Positions 44,201 through 52,753 are shown, counted from the first letter of the stretch. The stretch: DNA of 64,000 bases from Bryobacteraceae bacterium (GCA_019752335.1 JAIEMJ010000038.1:124001-188000), one strand, 5' to 3'. Translations and numbers: made by a program. The notes: generated by a model not told the origin, from the letters alone.

Positions 44201-45958
44201 GGGGCCTCGGGTTTAGCGTTTTCCAATCTTGCGTTGCCCGCGGTGTTCGTCGGCCAAAATTACCGGGCGGTTTTGCAAGCGAATGGCGGCGTCATTCCCT
44301 ACACCTACTCCCTTGTGGCCGGTTCGTTACCCGCCGGCCTCGCACTCTCCACCAACGGACTTATTACGGGCATCCCCACCGCTGGCGGCCAATCCAGCGT
44401 GACAATCCGCGCGACTGACGCTGCAGGATCAGTTGCCGAGAGTACCTTCGTTTTCGCGGCCGTAGCATCCTCCATTGGCTTTAGCTTTAATGCGCTTCCC
44501 AACGCCTTCGTGGGGCAAATGATGAACTTCAATTTGACCGCGACGGGAGGTGTGGGACCCTACGTCTTTACGTCACCAGCAGGTCTACCACCTGGCTTGT
44601 TACTGAGCAGCACCGGCCTGCTGTCTGGTACGCCCACCCAGCCTGGACTCTTCAACGTCTTGCTGCGCGCTACGGACGCCATCGGCGCCGTCGTGGAATC
44701 CACCGTGCCGATCACCGTATCTCCCGCCAGTTTCCGTTTTTCTACGGTTTCCTTACCCGTTGCGTTGGTGAATCAGGCCTATTCCCAAGTGCTAGCTACC
44801 CTTGGCGGAACGGGGACGATCACCTTCAGCTTACAGTCCGGTAATTTGCCGAATGGGTTGACGTTGACGCCCACCGGGCTCCTATCCGGCACGCCTTCGG
44901 CCAGTGGCGCGTTCCCCATCACGGTGCGCGCGGTAGACTCTTCAAACATCACGATTACTACACCGCTCACGCTGAATGTGGCTTTGGCTGCCATCTCTTT
45001 CGCCAATTTCACATTACCTTCCGGCTCTGTCAACCAAAGCTACAGCCAGCAAGTCACCGCTGTTGGCGGCGCCGCTCCTTACACGTTCTCCCTGGTTAGT
45101 GGGTCCCTGCCCGCTGGTCTTACGCTCTCCAGCACTGGACTACTGGCAGGTACGCCGACTTCAGCGGGGACGTTCGTCTTCAGTACCCGCGTCATCGACA
45201 GCCTAGGACAGAACATCACCAGTGAGTTTCTGGTGGGAATTGGCGCCAGTGGATCACCGGCCGTGCTTGCCGTGGTAAGTGCAGCAAACTATGCCGGCAA
45301 TGGCGTGGCTCCCGGTGAAATTGTGTTGCTGTACGGCACTGGTCTGGGACCTGCCACTCTCCAGACTTTCACCCTAGTCAATAACAATGTCGCCTCAACG
45401 CTCGGCGGGACCCGCGTCCTCTTTGACGAAGTACCCGCGCCCGTCATCTACACCTCCACGAATCAGTTGGCGGTCGTAGCGCCCTTCAGTCTCACAGGTA
45501 AAACTAGCGTCCGCGTTATCGTGGAGCAGAACGGCTTGCGTTCCGCGGTCTTACTGATTCCAGTCCGCTCTTCGCGACCGGCACTGTTCACCGCCGACTC
45601 CAGTGGCAATGGTCCAGGCGCGATCCTTAATCAGGATTCCAGCGTGAATAGCGCCACCAATCCTGCTGACAGGGCCTCCATTGTCAGTCTCTATCTGACG
45701 GGGCTGGGGCAGACCACGCCTGCATCGGTCGACGGCCAGGTAGTGAGTACCATCGCCAATCTGGTCATTCCCGTATCAGCCACGATCAACGGAGTCGCCG
45801 CAGAGGTATTGTACGGCGGTAACGCTCCCGGCTTGGTTCCCGGCATTGCGCAAGTAAACGTGCGGATCCCCACGGCCGCTCTTTCTGGAGCGAACGTGAT
45901 CCGCGTCACTTCAGGGGGAGTTACTTCCAGCGGAAACGTGACCGTGTTCGTTCGATAG
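41231..45958 (+). CDS. Giant exported protein: 15 putative-Ig (He_PIG-like) repeats plus TIGR03437-type C-terminal domain
   Basis: 1,575 residues. The signal region is RTLLTLVLTTNFATAAIG. I count 15 tandem units of about 88 residues, each opening with a variant of LPxGxxGxxYxxxLxAxGG, then PYxFxLxxGxLPxGLxLxxxG, xGTPTxxG and a VRVTDSxG strand. Examples are SQTLTAIGGAPPYTFDILAG and GGAAPYTFSLVSGSLPAGLT. The final 235 residues, from VLAVVSAANYAGNGVAPGEI, with LLYGTGLGP, NGVAAEVLYGGNAPGLVPG and AQVNVRIP, form the TIGR03437-type domain typical of Bryobacterales surface proteins. No cysteine-rich or catalytic region is seen. A cell-surface adhesin or matrix protein is likely. Confidence 0.92.
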   Translation: MTPNHLSPLASSRATLTRTLLTLVLTTNFATAAIGVGTALPQGLAGQSYLTTLSGAGGTAPYAHTLSAGSLPPGLSLTTACVISGIPSSAGQFNFAVQSTDAMNLSGITQLSVRITAANGMVIITQSLPSGRLGALYEVSLAAMGGSVPYSFDLLLGGGSLPSGLSLTSSGRLIGTPTVGGISSFTIRATDSTGTSFQSPYTLRVEAASLTISTISLAGASSNLPYSQTLTAIGGAPPYTFDILAGNVPPGLSLATNGTLSGTPTTSGTYNFFVRVTDASGLTAQASYSVVVAGTGLRVIISSLPTGILNQIYSGALLAQGGTAPYQFNLLSGSLPAGLTLSSSGSITGSPTATGVFPVIIRLTDSVGQATQSDVLINVNSGTLTITNTLFPDGFVNTPYVVNLASSGGTSIVAYTLLSGTVPPGLSLSSAGGLSGTPTLAGTYAFVVRVIDNTGTTAQLPISIRIQSSALLITQLGLANGQVGQAYSSTVSAENAIAPFSFSLSGGTLPPGLGLSSNGNVSGTPTAGGLFQSIFRVTDSRGATANLTLPIFIAAPGLSISTLTVPAARQNQAYATVLQASGGAPPYSFQLAGGVLPDGVTLSPSGLLSGSTNQSPGTSLFTVRVSDSAGGASFVTYSFQTNTGSLALLSSGPLAGQLGIPYLSMNGSTGGVGATTYTLAAGALPPGLALNPNGTIAGTPLAAGTYTYTLRLTDAANATALFSQILTVASSQLSFGLGSLPDALLGSPYLYSLMGQGGLPPYSFALTSGFLPPGIALSPNGTLSGVSVSQGIYAATFRVTDAMGATATFIGTINVIPSSGLTITNTAIPSGRRGAPYTATLIGSGGSAPYTFTLAPGSSLPSGLSLSGAGFLSGTPLAESESTFVVRVQDSTGLSVQRSFALSVTNTALSLSGELPNGTLGIPYAVTLVPGSGVGPFSISLVSGTLPPGLTLLPAGIVSGTPSSTGSYAFVIRVRDAAGDQIQRAFTLQIGASGLAFSNLALPAVFVGQNYRAVLQANGGVIPYTYSLVAGSLPAGLALSTNGLITGIPTAGGQSSVTIRATDAAGSVAESTFVFAAVASSIGFSFNALPNAFVGQMMNFNLTATGGVGPYVFTSPAGLPPGLLLSSTGLLSGTPTQPGLFNVLLRATDAIGAVVESTVPITVSPASFRFSTVSLPVALVNQAYSQVLATLGGTGTITFSLQSGNLPNGLTLTPTGLLSGTPSASGAFPITVRAVDSSNITITTPLTLNVALAAISFANFTLPSGSVNQSYSQQVTAVGGAAPYTFSLVSGSLPAGLTLSSTGLLAGTPTSAGTFVFSTRVIDSLGQNITSEFLVGIGASGSPAVLAVVSAANYAGNGVAPGEIVLLYGTGLGPATLQTFTLVNNNVASTLGGTRVLFDEVPAPVIYTSTNQLAVVAPFSLTGKTSVRVIVEQNGLRSAVLLIPVRSSRPALFTADSSGNGPGAILNQDSSVNSATNPADRASIVSLYLTGLGQTTPASVDGQVVSTIANLVIPVSATINGVAAEVLYGGNAPGLVPGIAQVNVRIPTAALSGANVIRVTSGGVTSSGNVTVFVR

Positions 45959-45963
45959 CTTCC

Positions 45964-45989
45964 GCCGGGGGCACGCCGCTGCCCCCGGC
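45964..45989 (+). terminator. Hairpin after the giant repeat-protein gene
   Basis: Perfect ten-base stem gccgggggca / tgcccccggc with a six-base loop, starting six bases after the stop. It is followed by AAAAA rather than T, so intrinsic termination on the plus strand is not assured. It may act as an RNA-stabilising hairpin or a factor-assisted terminator. Confidence 0.45.
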
Positions 45990-46088
45990 AAAAATGCCGG
46001 AGCAGTTCCCTAGCGGCACGGTAGTTTTCCCGCGCGCAATTACCTTGCGGGACATCAAATGACTTGACCGATTGAAGGAGATTGCAGA

Positions 46089-47228
46089 ATGAATGCCCTG
46101 GTATACCATGGACCCAAAAAAGTAACCGTGGACAAAGTCCCCGATGCGAAGATGTTGAAGGAAACGGACGTGATCGTTCGCATCACGAGTACGAATATTT
46201 GCGGCTCAGACCTACATATGTATGAGGGCCGCACGGATGTCGAGAACGGAAAAATTCTTGGGCACGAGAATCTAGGGCAAGTAGTTGAAGTCGGCAAGGC
46301 CGTGGAAACGGTGAAAAAAGGCGACTATGTCTGCCTGCCATTTAATGTGGCGTGCGGTTTCTGCGAAAACTGCGAGCGAGGTTTCACGGGCGCCTGTCTT
46401 ACCGTCAACCCCGGCTTCGCGGGCGGCGCTTATGGTTTTGCCGGCATGGGACCATATAGTGGAGGACAAGCAGAGCTTCTTCGCGTGCCTTACGCCGACT
46501 TTAACTGCCTGCGTCTGCCGGAGGACGCGCAAGAAAAAGAGAACGACTATGTGATGCTCTCCGACATCTTCCCGACCGGCTGGCACGCCACACGGCTAGC
46601 GGGCTTCACTCCCGGCGACGCGATCGTAATCTTCGGCGCTGGACCGGTCGGCCTATTGGCGGCGCTCTCGGCATCCATCCAGGGGGCGAGCAAGATCCTG
46701 GTGGTCGACCAGCATCCCGACCGGCTAAAGCTGGCGGAGCAGATCGGCGCCATCGCGATTGATCCTTCAAAGGGAGATGCGGTGGAGCAGGTGCTTGCGC
46801 TAACCGGCGGAAAGGGCGCCGATTGCGGTTGCGAAGCCGTGGGCTACCAATGCCACGATCACCACGGACATGAGGTTCCGAATCTCACCATGAATAGTCT
46901 GGTGAGGACCGTGAAGGCGACGGGGGGAATTGGTGTCATCGGGGTTTTCATCCCGAGCGATCCCAACGCAACTGACAAACTCGCGAAACAAGGTGCGATT
47001 GCTTTTGATCTTGGGACGTTCTGGTCCAAGGGTCAAAAGATGGGCAGCGGCCAGGCGAACGTGAAATCCTACAACCGCAAGTTGCGGGAGTTAATTCACT
47101 TGGGCAAGGCGAAGCCATCAATGATCGTCTCCCATGAGTTACCTTTGGCCCAAGCACCGGACGCCTACCGGAACTTCGACGAACGGACCGCTGGCTGGAC
47201 CAAGGTAATTCTCAAACCTGGCGCCTAA
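46089..47228 (+). CDS. Glutathione-independent formaldehyde dehydrogenase-like zinc dehydrogenase
   Basis: 379 residues, AAGGAG upstream of the ATG. It is a medium-chain dehydrogenase of the PFDH type: the catalytic zinc region TSTNICGSDLHMYEGRTDVE and ILGHENLGQVVEVG, structural zinc ACGFCENCERGFTGAC, the long loop NPGFAGGAYGFAGMGPYSGG and LSDIFPTGWHATRLAGFTPG specific to this subgroup, and the Rossmann VIFGAGPVGLLAALSAS. CEAVGYQCHDHHGHEVPN is a further subgroup mark. Such enzymes oxidise formaldehyde or related aldehydes with tightly bound NAD. Its last 31 codons lie inside a 468-bp direct repeat whose second copy is 5.6 kb downstream. Confidence 0.9.
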   Translation: MNALVYHGPKKVTVDKVPDAKMLKETDVIVRITSTNICGSDLHMYEGRTDVENGKILGHENLGQVVEVGKAVETVKKGDYVCLPFNVACGFCENCERGFTGACLTVNPGFAGGAYGFAGMGPYSGGQAELLRVPYADFNCLRLPEDAQEKENDYVMLSDIFPTGWHATRLAGFTPGDAIVIFGAGPVGLLAALSASIQGASKILVVDQHPDRLKLAEQIGAIAIDPSKGDAVEQVLALTGGKGADCGCEAVGYQCHDHHGHEVPNLTMNSLVRTVKATGGIGVIGVFIPSDPNATDKLAKQGAIAFDLGTFWSKGQKMGSGQANVKSYNRKLRELIHLGKAKPSMIVSHELPLAQAPDAYRNFDERTAGWTKVILKPGA

Positions 47229-47603
47229 AACTGACTTTGGACTAACCGGCATACGGTAGCGGCGGAAAGACAACGGGCGTAGCGAACCGTTTTGCGTTGG
47301 ATATCGGTTTCGGTTCCGCAAGATCACGCCGGCCGCCAGTGCTACTGGCCTTACCGCGGAATTGTAGGGACGCCGGCCAGGCGTTCCGATGACGCCGTCC
47401 TGGGCAAGGCGCCGAGAAAGTCCAAGAGCATCGCCGCCAACTCATCCGGCCGCTCGAACTGAACCGCATGGCCGCCCTCCACCGATTGGAAAACGTTCCC
47501 CGGCAACCGCAGCAGGGGATCCAGATAGGCACGTACTTTCAGGTTGTCCACAATCCGGTCGCCCGCCGCCGTGATCGCGAGCAACGGCAGCCGCACGCCC
47601 AGG
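47136..47603 (+). repeat. Direct repeat, left copy (468 bp)
   Basis: Nearly identical to 52775-53241 in the same orientation. By eye the differences are a cluster of four in the first 20 bases, six or seven further substitutions and one single-base gap. It contains the 3' end of the formaldehyde-dehydrogenase-like gene (+), the short space after it, and the 3' end of the enolase/hydrolase gene (-). Identity stops sharply at cccagg, after which this copy continues into a PIN-domain fragment. Confidence 0.93.
47351..47603 (-). pseudogene. 3' fragment of the enolase/alpha-beta-hydrolase gene
   Basis: The last 83 codons of the fusion gene found complete at 52989-55067, kept in frame with no internal stop (LLAITAAGDRIVDNLKVRAY, then VEGGHAVQFERPDELAA, ending VPTIPR). 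One visible change is Leu for Gln in the VDNxKV segment. The 5' end is cut exactly where the direct repeat ends. It encodes only the last beta strand and the catalytic-His region of the hydrolase, so it cannot be active alone. Confidence 0.88.
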
Positions 47604-47777
47604 TTGCCGGTCTCCCGCGCTCATGCCGACTATACCGCGCAGCTACCGTTTCACCATCGCGATCCGTTTGATCGGATGCTTATTGCGCAAGCTCATTGCG
47701 CAGGCTTCACTCTCCTCACCATCGACGAGCGTCTTGCCGCATACGGCAAACATGTCCGCTGGATCAGCGCCCCATAG
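47604..47777 (+). pseudogene. Decapitated VapC-like PIN-domain toxin fragment
   Basis: 57 codons open in one frame to a TAG at 47775, beginning directly at the edge of the direct repeat. The translation LPVSRAHADYTAQLPFHHRD, then PFDRMLIAQA, FTLLTIDERLAAYG, is the C-terminal half of a VapC PIN domain: HRDPFDRMLIAQA and the TxDxxxxxYG ending are diagnostic. The N-terminal half, with the first catalytic Asp and Glu, is absent, and there is no antitoxin gene. It is a relic, truncated by the rearrangement that made the repeats. Confidence 0.8.
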
Positions 47778-47908
47778 AATCGAATCTCGAACGGTGCCTC
47801 TCCATGATTCGTGACTCCATCCCCCGCGGCGCTGGCGTCTCGGCCTTGACCAAACGCGCACATATGGGTGTGCCGGCCGATGGCAAGCCCAACACTGGCC
47901 CACGCTGT

Positions 47909-50900
47909 TTAGAAGATCAGCTTCAAGCCGATCTGCACCAGGCGCGGGGCGGCCGCGCTCGTGATCACGCCATAGGTTGGCTGATTCAGCGTACGGCCCG
48001 GCACGCCAAAGTTGGCCTTGTTGAAGATGTTGAAGAACTCGCCCCGCAACTGCAGGTTCACCTTCTCCGCCAGGGCCGTGTTCTTGAACACCGAGAAGTC
48101 CCAGTTCTGGAAGCCCGGCGCAATGAGCGTGTTCTTACCGAGATTGCCGAGGGTAAACTGGGGCGGCACCGCGAAAGCGGCCCGGTTGAAGTAGTAACTG
48201 CCCGGGTCGACCCCGCGTTGCTGGATGCTGCCGGAGATGCCGGCCGCGGGGTCGCCAACGAGGTTCGGGCGCTGGGCGCTGGAGCCGATGGCGGCGTTGT
48301 CGCCGGGCGTGTTCAGCGTGAAGGGCGCGCCGGTTTGCCAGGCCGAAATGCCATTCACCTGCCAGCCCCCCACTAGCTTATTCAAAACCGCCCCTTGGCT
48401 GAGGAGAGCTTTCCCCTTCCCGAACGGCAACTCGTAAGCGTAGCTCACCACCGCGCGGTGCCGGATGTCGAACGCCGCCGGACCCTTCTCGGCGCGGAAA
48501 TCGCAACGGCATTGCGGATTTGAAGGCGTATTGTCGAAGTTCGACGAACTGGCCGCGTCGGATATGGCGTGGCTCCACGTGTAGGAGAACAGCACCGAGA
48601 AGCCATTAGCGAAGCGGCGCTCCACCTTTGTCAGCAGGCCATGGTAGCTGGAGGAAGCGCCGTTGTCGGTGCCCACGATGTAGTTGTTCGAGAAATTGGG
48701 GAAGTCCACGCGTTGCGCCAGCGGCGTGGGATTGCGGGGGTCCCGCACCAGAATGTTCGAGCCCTGCTGGAAATTGGAGCGGCGCAGGAGCTTTTTGCCC
48801 GCCGAGCCGACATACCCCACTTCCAGCACCAGGTTATTCATCAACTCGCGCTCCACGGCGACGTTCCACTGCGCCACATAGGGAGTCCGGTTGGTGAGAT
48901 CGACGCTGAATGGCTGAATCGCGCCGATGGTCCCCGTGGTGCTCGCGCCGGTGGGCGACGGAAAAAGATTATCCAGACGGAAGGTGGGCACGAAGGGATC
49001 GCTCGCCAAATTCTGCGCGAACAGATAAGGCGGATTGTTGCGCAGGAACTGGGCCTCATTGGCTTCCTGCACGTCAAAGAAGAAGCCGGCGCCGGAACGG
49101 ATCACGGTCTTCGAGAACGGGCGGTAAGCCATGCCGACGCGCGGCGCCACGTTGTTACGGTCGCGGGGGATCAGGCTGCGGGTTGCATTCACGCCGCTGT
49201 CGATAATGCCGCGCCCGGGCTGAAAGGCCTTCGTGGAGTTGGCCAGCAAGAGCCGGCCGCCGGAGGCGCGGTCGTTGGTGTCGAGGATCGTGAAACGGTC
49301 GAGCTTCTCGACGAACGGCGAGGCGTACTCATAGCGCAGGCCTAGGTTCACGGTCAGGCGATTGGTCAACTTCCAGTCATCCTGGAAATAGAAACTGTAG
49401 AGGTTGGTGTAGTCGTGCGCGACGCCATCACCGACGGAGGAAGCGATCGCCTGAGGGGAGCCCAGCAGCAGGTCCGCGATGGAACTGCCCGTAGTGCTGG
49501 CCGCCGAGGGCGAATTGGTGAACTGGCCAGTAAAGGAGACGCTGCCCCGGGCACTGTTGCCGACGATCGCCGTAAGGCGCGTGCGGCGCAGGTCGAAGCC
49601 CATCTTGAAGGTCTGGGCGCCGCGCACGATGGTCAAATTGTCTACGTACTGATATGTCTGGGTGACGCTGTTGGCTGGGAACTGCGTGCCCGGTCCGATG
49701 GTGGAAAAGCCATCCTGAAAGCTGAACGCCGGCAGGCCGTAGCCCACCGTCGGGTCAGCGATCGTGTTCTGGAAGTTGAACAGATCCTTGGCCGGATTGG
49801 CGCTGGGCGAATCGATCGGCACCGTATAGTACTTGGCGCGATTGAAGCCGGCGCGCACTTCGTTGATCACTGAAGGGCTGAAGATATGCACCCAATTCAG
49901 CGCTACGTTCTGTCCGCGGATATCGTCGCGGGTGCCGTTGTACTGGAGTGGGGCCGGTTGCGGGCGGGTACGATCCAGAATGGAATAGCGTACGAAGACA
50001 TTGTCCCGATCCGAGATCTTGTGATCGACGCGAGCATTCCCGTTGTCGCTGTCGTCGATGCCGGGCACGTTAACGGCATAGTTCCGGCCGGCTTGCCCGG
50101 TGAAGTTGGCGGTGGGATAAAGAGCCAGCACGCGCGGCGCGATCGGGTTAATCCGGCTGGCCGGGATGCGGTTGCCCGGAAACTGGAGGCGCGTGCGGGA
50201 GGCCGCGTCGAAGGTGGTGGGATCGTAAATGGCGCGTGTGCCACCGGAGAAATCGCCGGTGCGCAAGGCGGGGTCGGGCACGAAGGCGAAGCCGGCGCCG
50301 CCGGAGCGCGTCTTGTTCGCCTCAAAGTTGACGAAGAAAAACGTCCGGTTCTTGCCGCTGTACAGTTTCGGCACCATCACCGGTCCGCCGAGGGTTCCGC
50401 CGAACTGGTTGAAATTGAGGAAAGCGACGGCTCCAGGCTGGAAGAAGTTCCGCGCCGCGAGCGCGCTATTCCGGTTGAAGGCGAACAGCGTGGAGTGAAC
50501 CTGATTAGAGCCCGACTTCAAGGCCGCAATCACTTGCGTGGAACCTCGTCCGAACTCGGCGCTATAGGCGTTGGCCAGCAGCTTGAACTCCTGGATGGCG
50601 TCGACCGAGGGCGTGACGCTGGGAGTTTGGAAGACGATGTCGTTGGTGTCGATCCCGTCCAGCAGGAAGGCGACCGAGGTGTCGCGGGCGCCCGCGACGT
50701 TCACGCTGCGCGAAACGCCCTTCTGCCCGGCCGTCGCCCCGGCGCGCGACGGGATGGCGCCCGGCACCAGCCGGGCGAGCTGCAGATAATCGCGGCCGTT
50801 CAGCGGCAGTTCGACGATCTGCTTATTGGTAATCACGGCGCCGATCTCGGCGGTATCGGTCTGCAACAGCTTCAGGCTCGCCACCGCCTCCACTTGCTGG

Positions 50901-51247
50901 GATACGTCGCCGACCAGGAGGCTCATATCGATGCGCGCCGTCTGGTTCACCTCGAGTTTCACGTCATTCACCACCTGCGTGCGAAAGCCGTTCGTCTCAG
51001 CCGTCACGCGGTAGTTGCCCGGCAACAGCAGCAGGAACTCGTAATCGCCCCGTTCGCTGGACGTGGAACGGCGTTCCTCATTGGTTTCCAGGTTCCGGAG
51101 CGTTACTTTGACGCCGGAGATAACGGCGCCAGTGGGGTCAGTAATGGAGCCCAGGATCGTTCCGCGTTGGAACTGGGCGGCGAGCGGGGAAGCGAGCGTG
51201 ATCGCCAAAAGAGCTTGCGCGATAATCCTCATAGCAGGTGTTCTCAT
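47909..51247 (-). CDS. Oar-like TonB-dependent outer-membrane receptor with carboxypeptidase-regulatory-like domain
   Basis: 1,112 residues. Signal peptide MRIIAQALLAITLASPLAAQ; the ATG at 51232 may be the true start. Residues 25-110 form a CarboxypepD_reg-like domain (GTILGSITDPTGAVISGVKV, GDYEFLLLLPGNYRVTAE). The plug follows (ELPLNGRDYLQLARLVPGAI, FLLDGIDTNDIVFQTPSVTP, EFKLLANAYSAEFGRGSTQV). The rest is a long beta-barrel with many NxxxRxDH-type strands, ending LVQIGLKLIF with terminal Phe as in outer-membrane barrels. It imports an unknown ligand. A regulator gene diverges from it. The pair lies between direct repeats. Confidence 0.92.
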   Translation of the reverse strand: MRTPAMRIIAQALLAITLASPLAAQFQRGTILGSITDPTGAVISGVKVTLRNLETNEERRSTSSERGDYEFLLLLPGNYRVTAETNGFRTQVVNDVKLEVNQTARIDMSLLVGDVSQQVEAVASLKLLQTDTAEIGAVITNKQIVELPLNGRDYLQLARLVPGAIPSRAGATAGQKGVSRSVNVAGARDTSVAFLLDGIDTNDIVFQTPSVTPSVDAIQEFKLLANAYSAEFGRGSTQVIAALKSGSNQVHSTLFAFNRNSALAARNFFQPGAVAFLNFNQFGGTLGGPVMVPKLYSGKNRTFFFVNFEANKTRSGGAGFAFVPDPALRTGDFSGGTRAIYDPTTFDAASRTRLQFPGNRIPASRINPIAPRVLALYPTANFTGQAGRNYAVNVPGIDDSDNGNARVDHKISDRDNVFVRYSILDRTRPQPAPLQYNGTRDDIRGQNVALNWVHIFSPSVINEVRAGFNRAKYYTVPIDSPSANPAKDLFNFQNTIADPTVGYGLPAFSFQDGFSTIGPGTQFPANSVTQTYQYVDNLTIVRGAQTFKMGFDLRRTRLTAIVGNSARGSVSFTGQFTNSPSAASTTGSSIADLLLGSPQAIASSVGDGVAHDYTNLYSFYFQDDWKLTNRLTVNLGLRYEYASPFVEKLDRFTILDTNDRASGGRLLLANSTKAFQPGRGIIDSGVNATRSLIPRDRNNVAPRVGMAYRPFSKTVIRSGAGFFFDVQEANEAQFLRNNPPYLFAQNLASDPFVPTFRLDNLFPSPTGASTTGTIGAIQPFSVDLTNRTPYVAQWNVAVERELMNNLVLEVGYVGSAGKKLLRRSNFQQGSNILVRDPRNPTPLAQRVDFPNFSNNYIVGTDNGASSSYHGLLTKVERRFANGFSVLFSYTWSHAISDAASSSNFDNTPSNPQCRCDFRAEKGPAAFDIRHRAVVSYAYELPFGKGKALLSQGAVLNKLVGGWQVNGISAWQTGAPFTLNTPGDNAAIGSSAQRPNLVGDPAAGISGSIQQRGVDPGSYYFNRAAFAVPPQFTLGNLGKNTLIAPGFQNWDFSVFKNTALAEKVNLQLRGEFFNIFNKANFGVPGRTLNQPTYGVITSAAAPRLVQIGLKLIF

Positions 51248-51323
51248 TTCGAAAGAAGGGCCTCAGAAGCCTATTTACGAAAGGATGACGAAGTCGTTTT
51301 CTTCTCCACAAGTGTGCTGACGT

Positions 51324-51352
51324 TTGGAAACGGTTCGCAAACTACGTACAAT
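51324..51352 (+). promoter_or_regulatory. Sigma70-like promoter of the regulator gene
   Basis: TTGGAA, 17 bases, TACAAT; four and five matches to consensus with ideal spacing. It ends 33 bases before the regulator ATG, within the 138-base divergent gap shared with the TonB receptor. Confidence 0.55.
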
Positions 51353-51385
51353 GCAAGTTAAGTTGCGTAGACTGAAAAAGATACG

Positions 51386-52663
51386 ATGACCATTAGCTCT
51401 TCCCAGATCTCCGAGGCGGAAAAGCGGGAGTCCCTCCGAGCGGCCCTGGAGAGCCCTGCCTTCTCCCGGTCCAGCCAGTTGAAGGCCTTGTTACGCTACA
51501 TCTGCGAAATGGACATCGAGGGCCGGGCGGCGGAGTTGAGCGAGTATGACATCGCTGTCAAGGTGCTCGAACGTCCCAAGGACATTTCGCCGGTGGTGGA
51601 CTCCTCTGTCCGGAACCGCGTTTACGAACTCCGGCAACGGCTGGAGCGTCATTACGCGGCCGAGCCGGCCAGCGCCAACATCCGCATCTCGATTCCTCGC
51701 GGCGGCTACGCCCCGGTATGGACCCGGATACCGGAAGCCAAAACGGAGGCCAATGAGCCTCCGCCGGCCACGCCGGCAGCGGAACCGGTGAAACCTTTCC
51801 GATGGTGGCCGTGGGCCTTGGCACTGGGTAGCGCCGCCGTGGGTATGTGGGCCGGCGCGGCCTGGGAGGCGCGGAAATCCGAGCCGCCGGCTATTCTCCG
51901 GGAAGCTTGGGGGCCGATGGCGAAGCCCGAAGGAGACGTGCTGATTTGTGTTGCCAACAATCTGCACATGATCGTGCGCCAGCACCTATTCCCCGGCCCC
52001 GAGCGGTTGGAGTTCCCGAAGCAGCTTTACCCCTTGCACGGCTACCGGCCGCTGGAAGAGGGCGAGCCCTTATTCATGGGCCCCGCCGATCTTTCCTTTC
52101 CGCTCGGCGATATTGTGGGCATCATGTCGATCGGCCATTTGCTGCGGCAATTCGGCTCGTCGTATCAGATCCTGCCCGAGAAAGAGGCGCCGCTGGCCGC
52201 CTTGCGTGGACGGAATTCGATTTTGATCGGCACCACGATGAATAGCATTTCCGCTTCGGCGCTCCTGAAGAAGATGCCGTTCTCCATGGGATTCACCGAT
52301 ACTTACCACATGGCGGTGGTCGATCAACGGCCGGCCGGCGGGCCGGTGCCGATCTACGTCGCCGATCAGGTGAAGCCCGGGAAACTGGGATCGGTATACG
52401 GATTGCTGACGGTCATGCCCTCGGCCGCGCAAGCGGGTTCGTCGCACCGGACGGTGATCGTCTCGGGCACGGGTTCGGCCGGAGTCCAGGCGGCCCTGGA
52501 GTCCTACGCGTCGCCCGATTTCATGGCCGAGCTCAAGGCCCGTTTTGTCCGCGAAGGCTCCAGCGGCTTTCCCTCCAGCTATCAGGTGGTGGTGCAATGT
52601 CAATCGGCGGGGAACCGGCTGGTTTCGTCCAGGTATCTGATGCACGTGCGTTCCGTGGAGTAG
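51386..52663 (+). CDS. Membrane-anchored regulator with acidobacterial N-terminal DNA-binding-like domain
   Basis: 425 residues. Residues 12-115 show a conserved acidobacterial pattern: SSQLKALLRYICEMDIEGRA, LSEYDIAVKVLERPKD, VDSSVRNRVYELRQRLERHY, IRISIPRGGYAPVW. I know this arrangement from the start of many signal-transduction proteins of the phylum, where a winged-helix role is assumed. A Pro/Ala linker and one membrane span (WWPWALALGSAAVGMWAGAA, about 143-162) follow. The remaining 260 residues would be periplasmic and have no family I can name. Divergent from the TonB receptor; a one-component sensor that controls it is the natural inference. Confidence 0.75.
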   Translation: MTISSSQISEAEKRESLRAALESPAFSRSSQLKALLRYICEMDIEGRAAELSEYDIAVKVLERPKDISPVVDSSVRNRVYELRQRLERHYAAEPASANIRISIPRGGYAPVWTRIPEAKTEANEPPPATPAAEPVKPFRWWPWALALGSAAVGMWAGAAWEARKSEPPAILREAWGPMAKPEGDVLICVANNLHMIVRQHLFPGPERLEFPKQLYPLHGYRPLEEGEPLFMGPADLSFPLGDIVGIMSIGHLLRQFGSSYQILPEKEAPLAALRGRNSILIGTTMNSISASALLKKMPFSMGFTDTYHMAVVDQRPAGGPVPIYVADQVKPGKLGSVYGLLTVMPSAAQAGSSHRTVIVSGTGSAGVQAALESYASPDFMAELKARFVREGSSGFPSSYQVVVQCQSAGNRLVSSRYLMHVRSVE

Positions 52664-52753
52664 GCGATTGCGGTTGAAAGTGCCGGTCCGCTGGCGATAG
52701 GGTGGGGAGGGAATTGGCGTCCAGAATAGAAAAGTTGGCAACTCCGCTGTCAG

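Noticed and set aside
41231-45958. CRISPR array or DNA tandem repeat within the giant gene
   Set aside because: The repetition is at protein level with a period of about 265 bases and strong DNA divergence. There are no short identical repeats with spacers here, nor anywhere else in the window.
49886-51361. 491-codon plus-strand open frame opposite the TonB receptor
   Set aside because: Long only because of codon bias on the other strand; no signal, motif or ribosome site, while the receptor frame is intact with domain structure.
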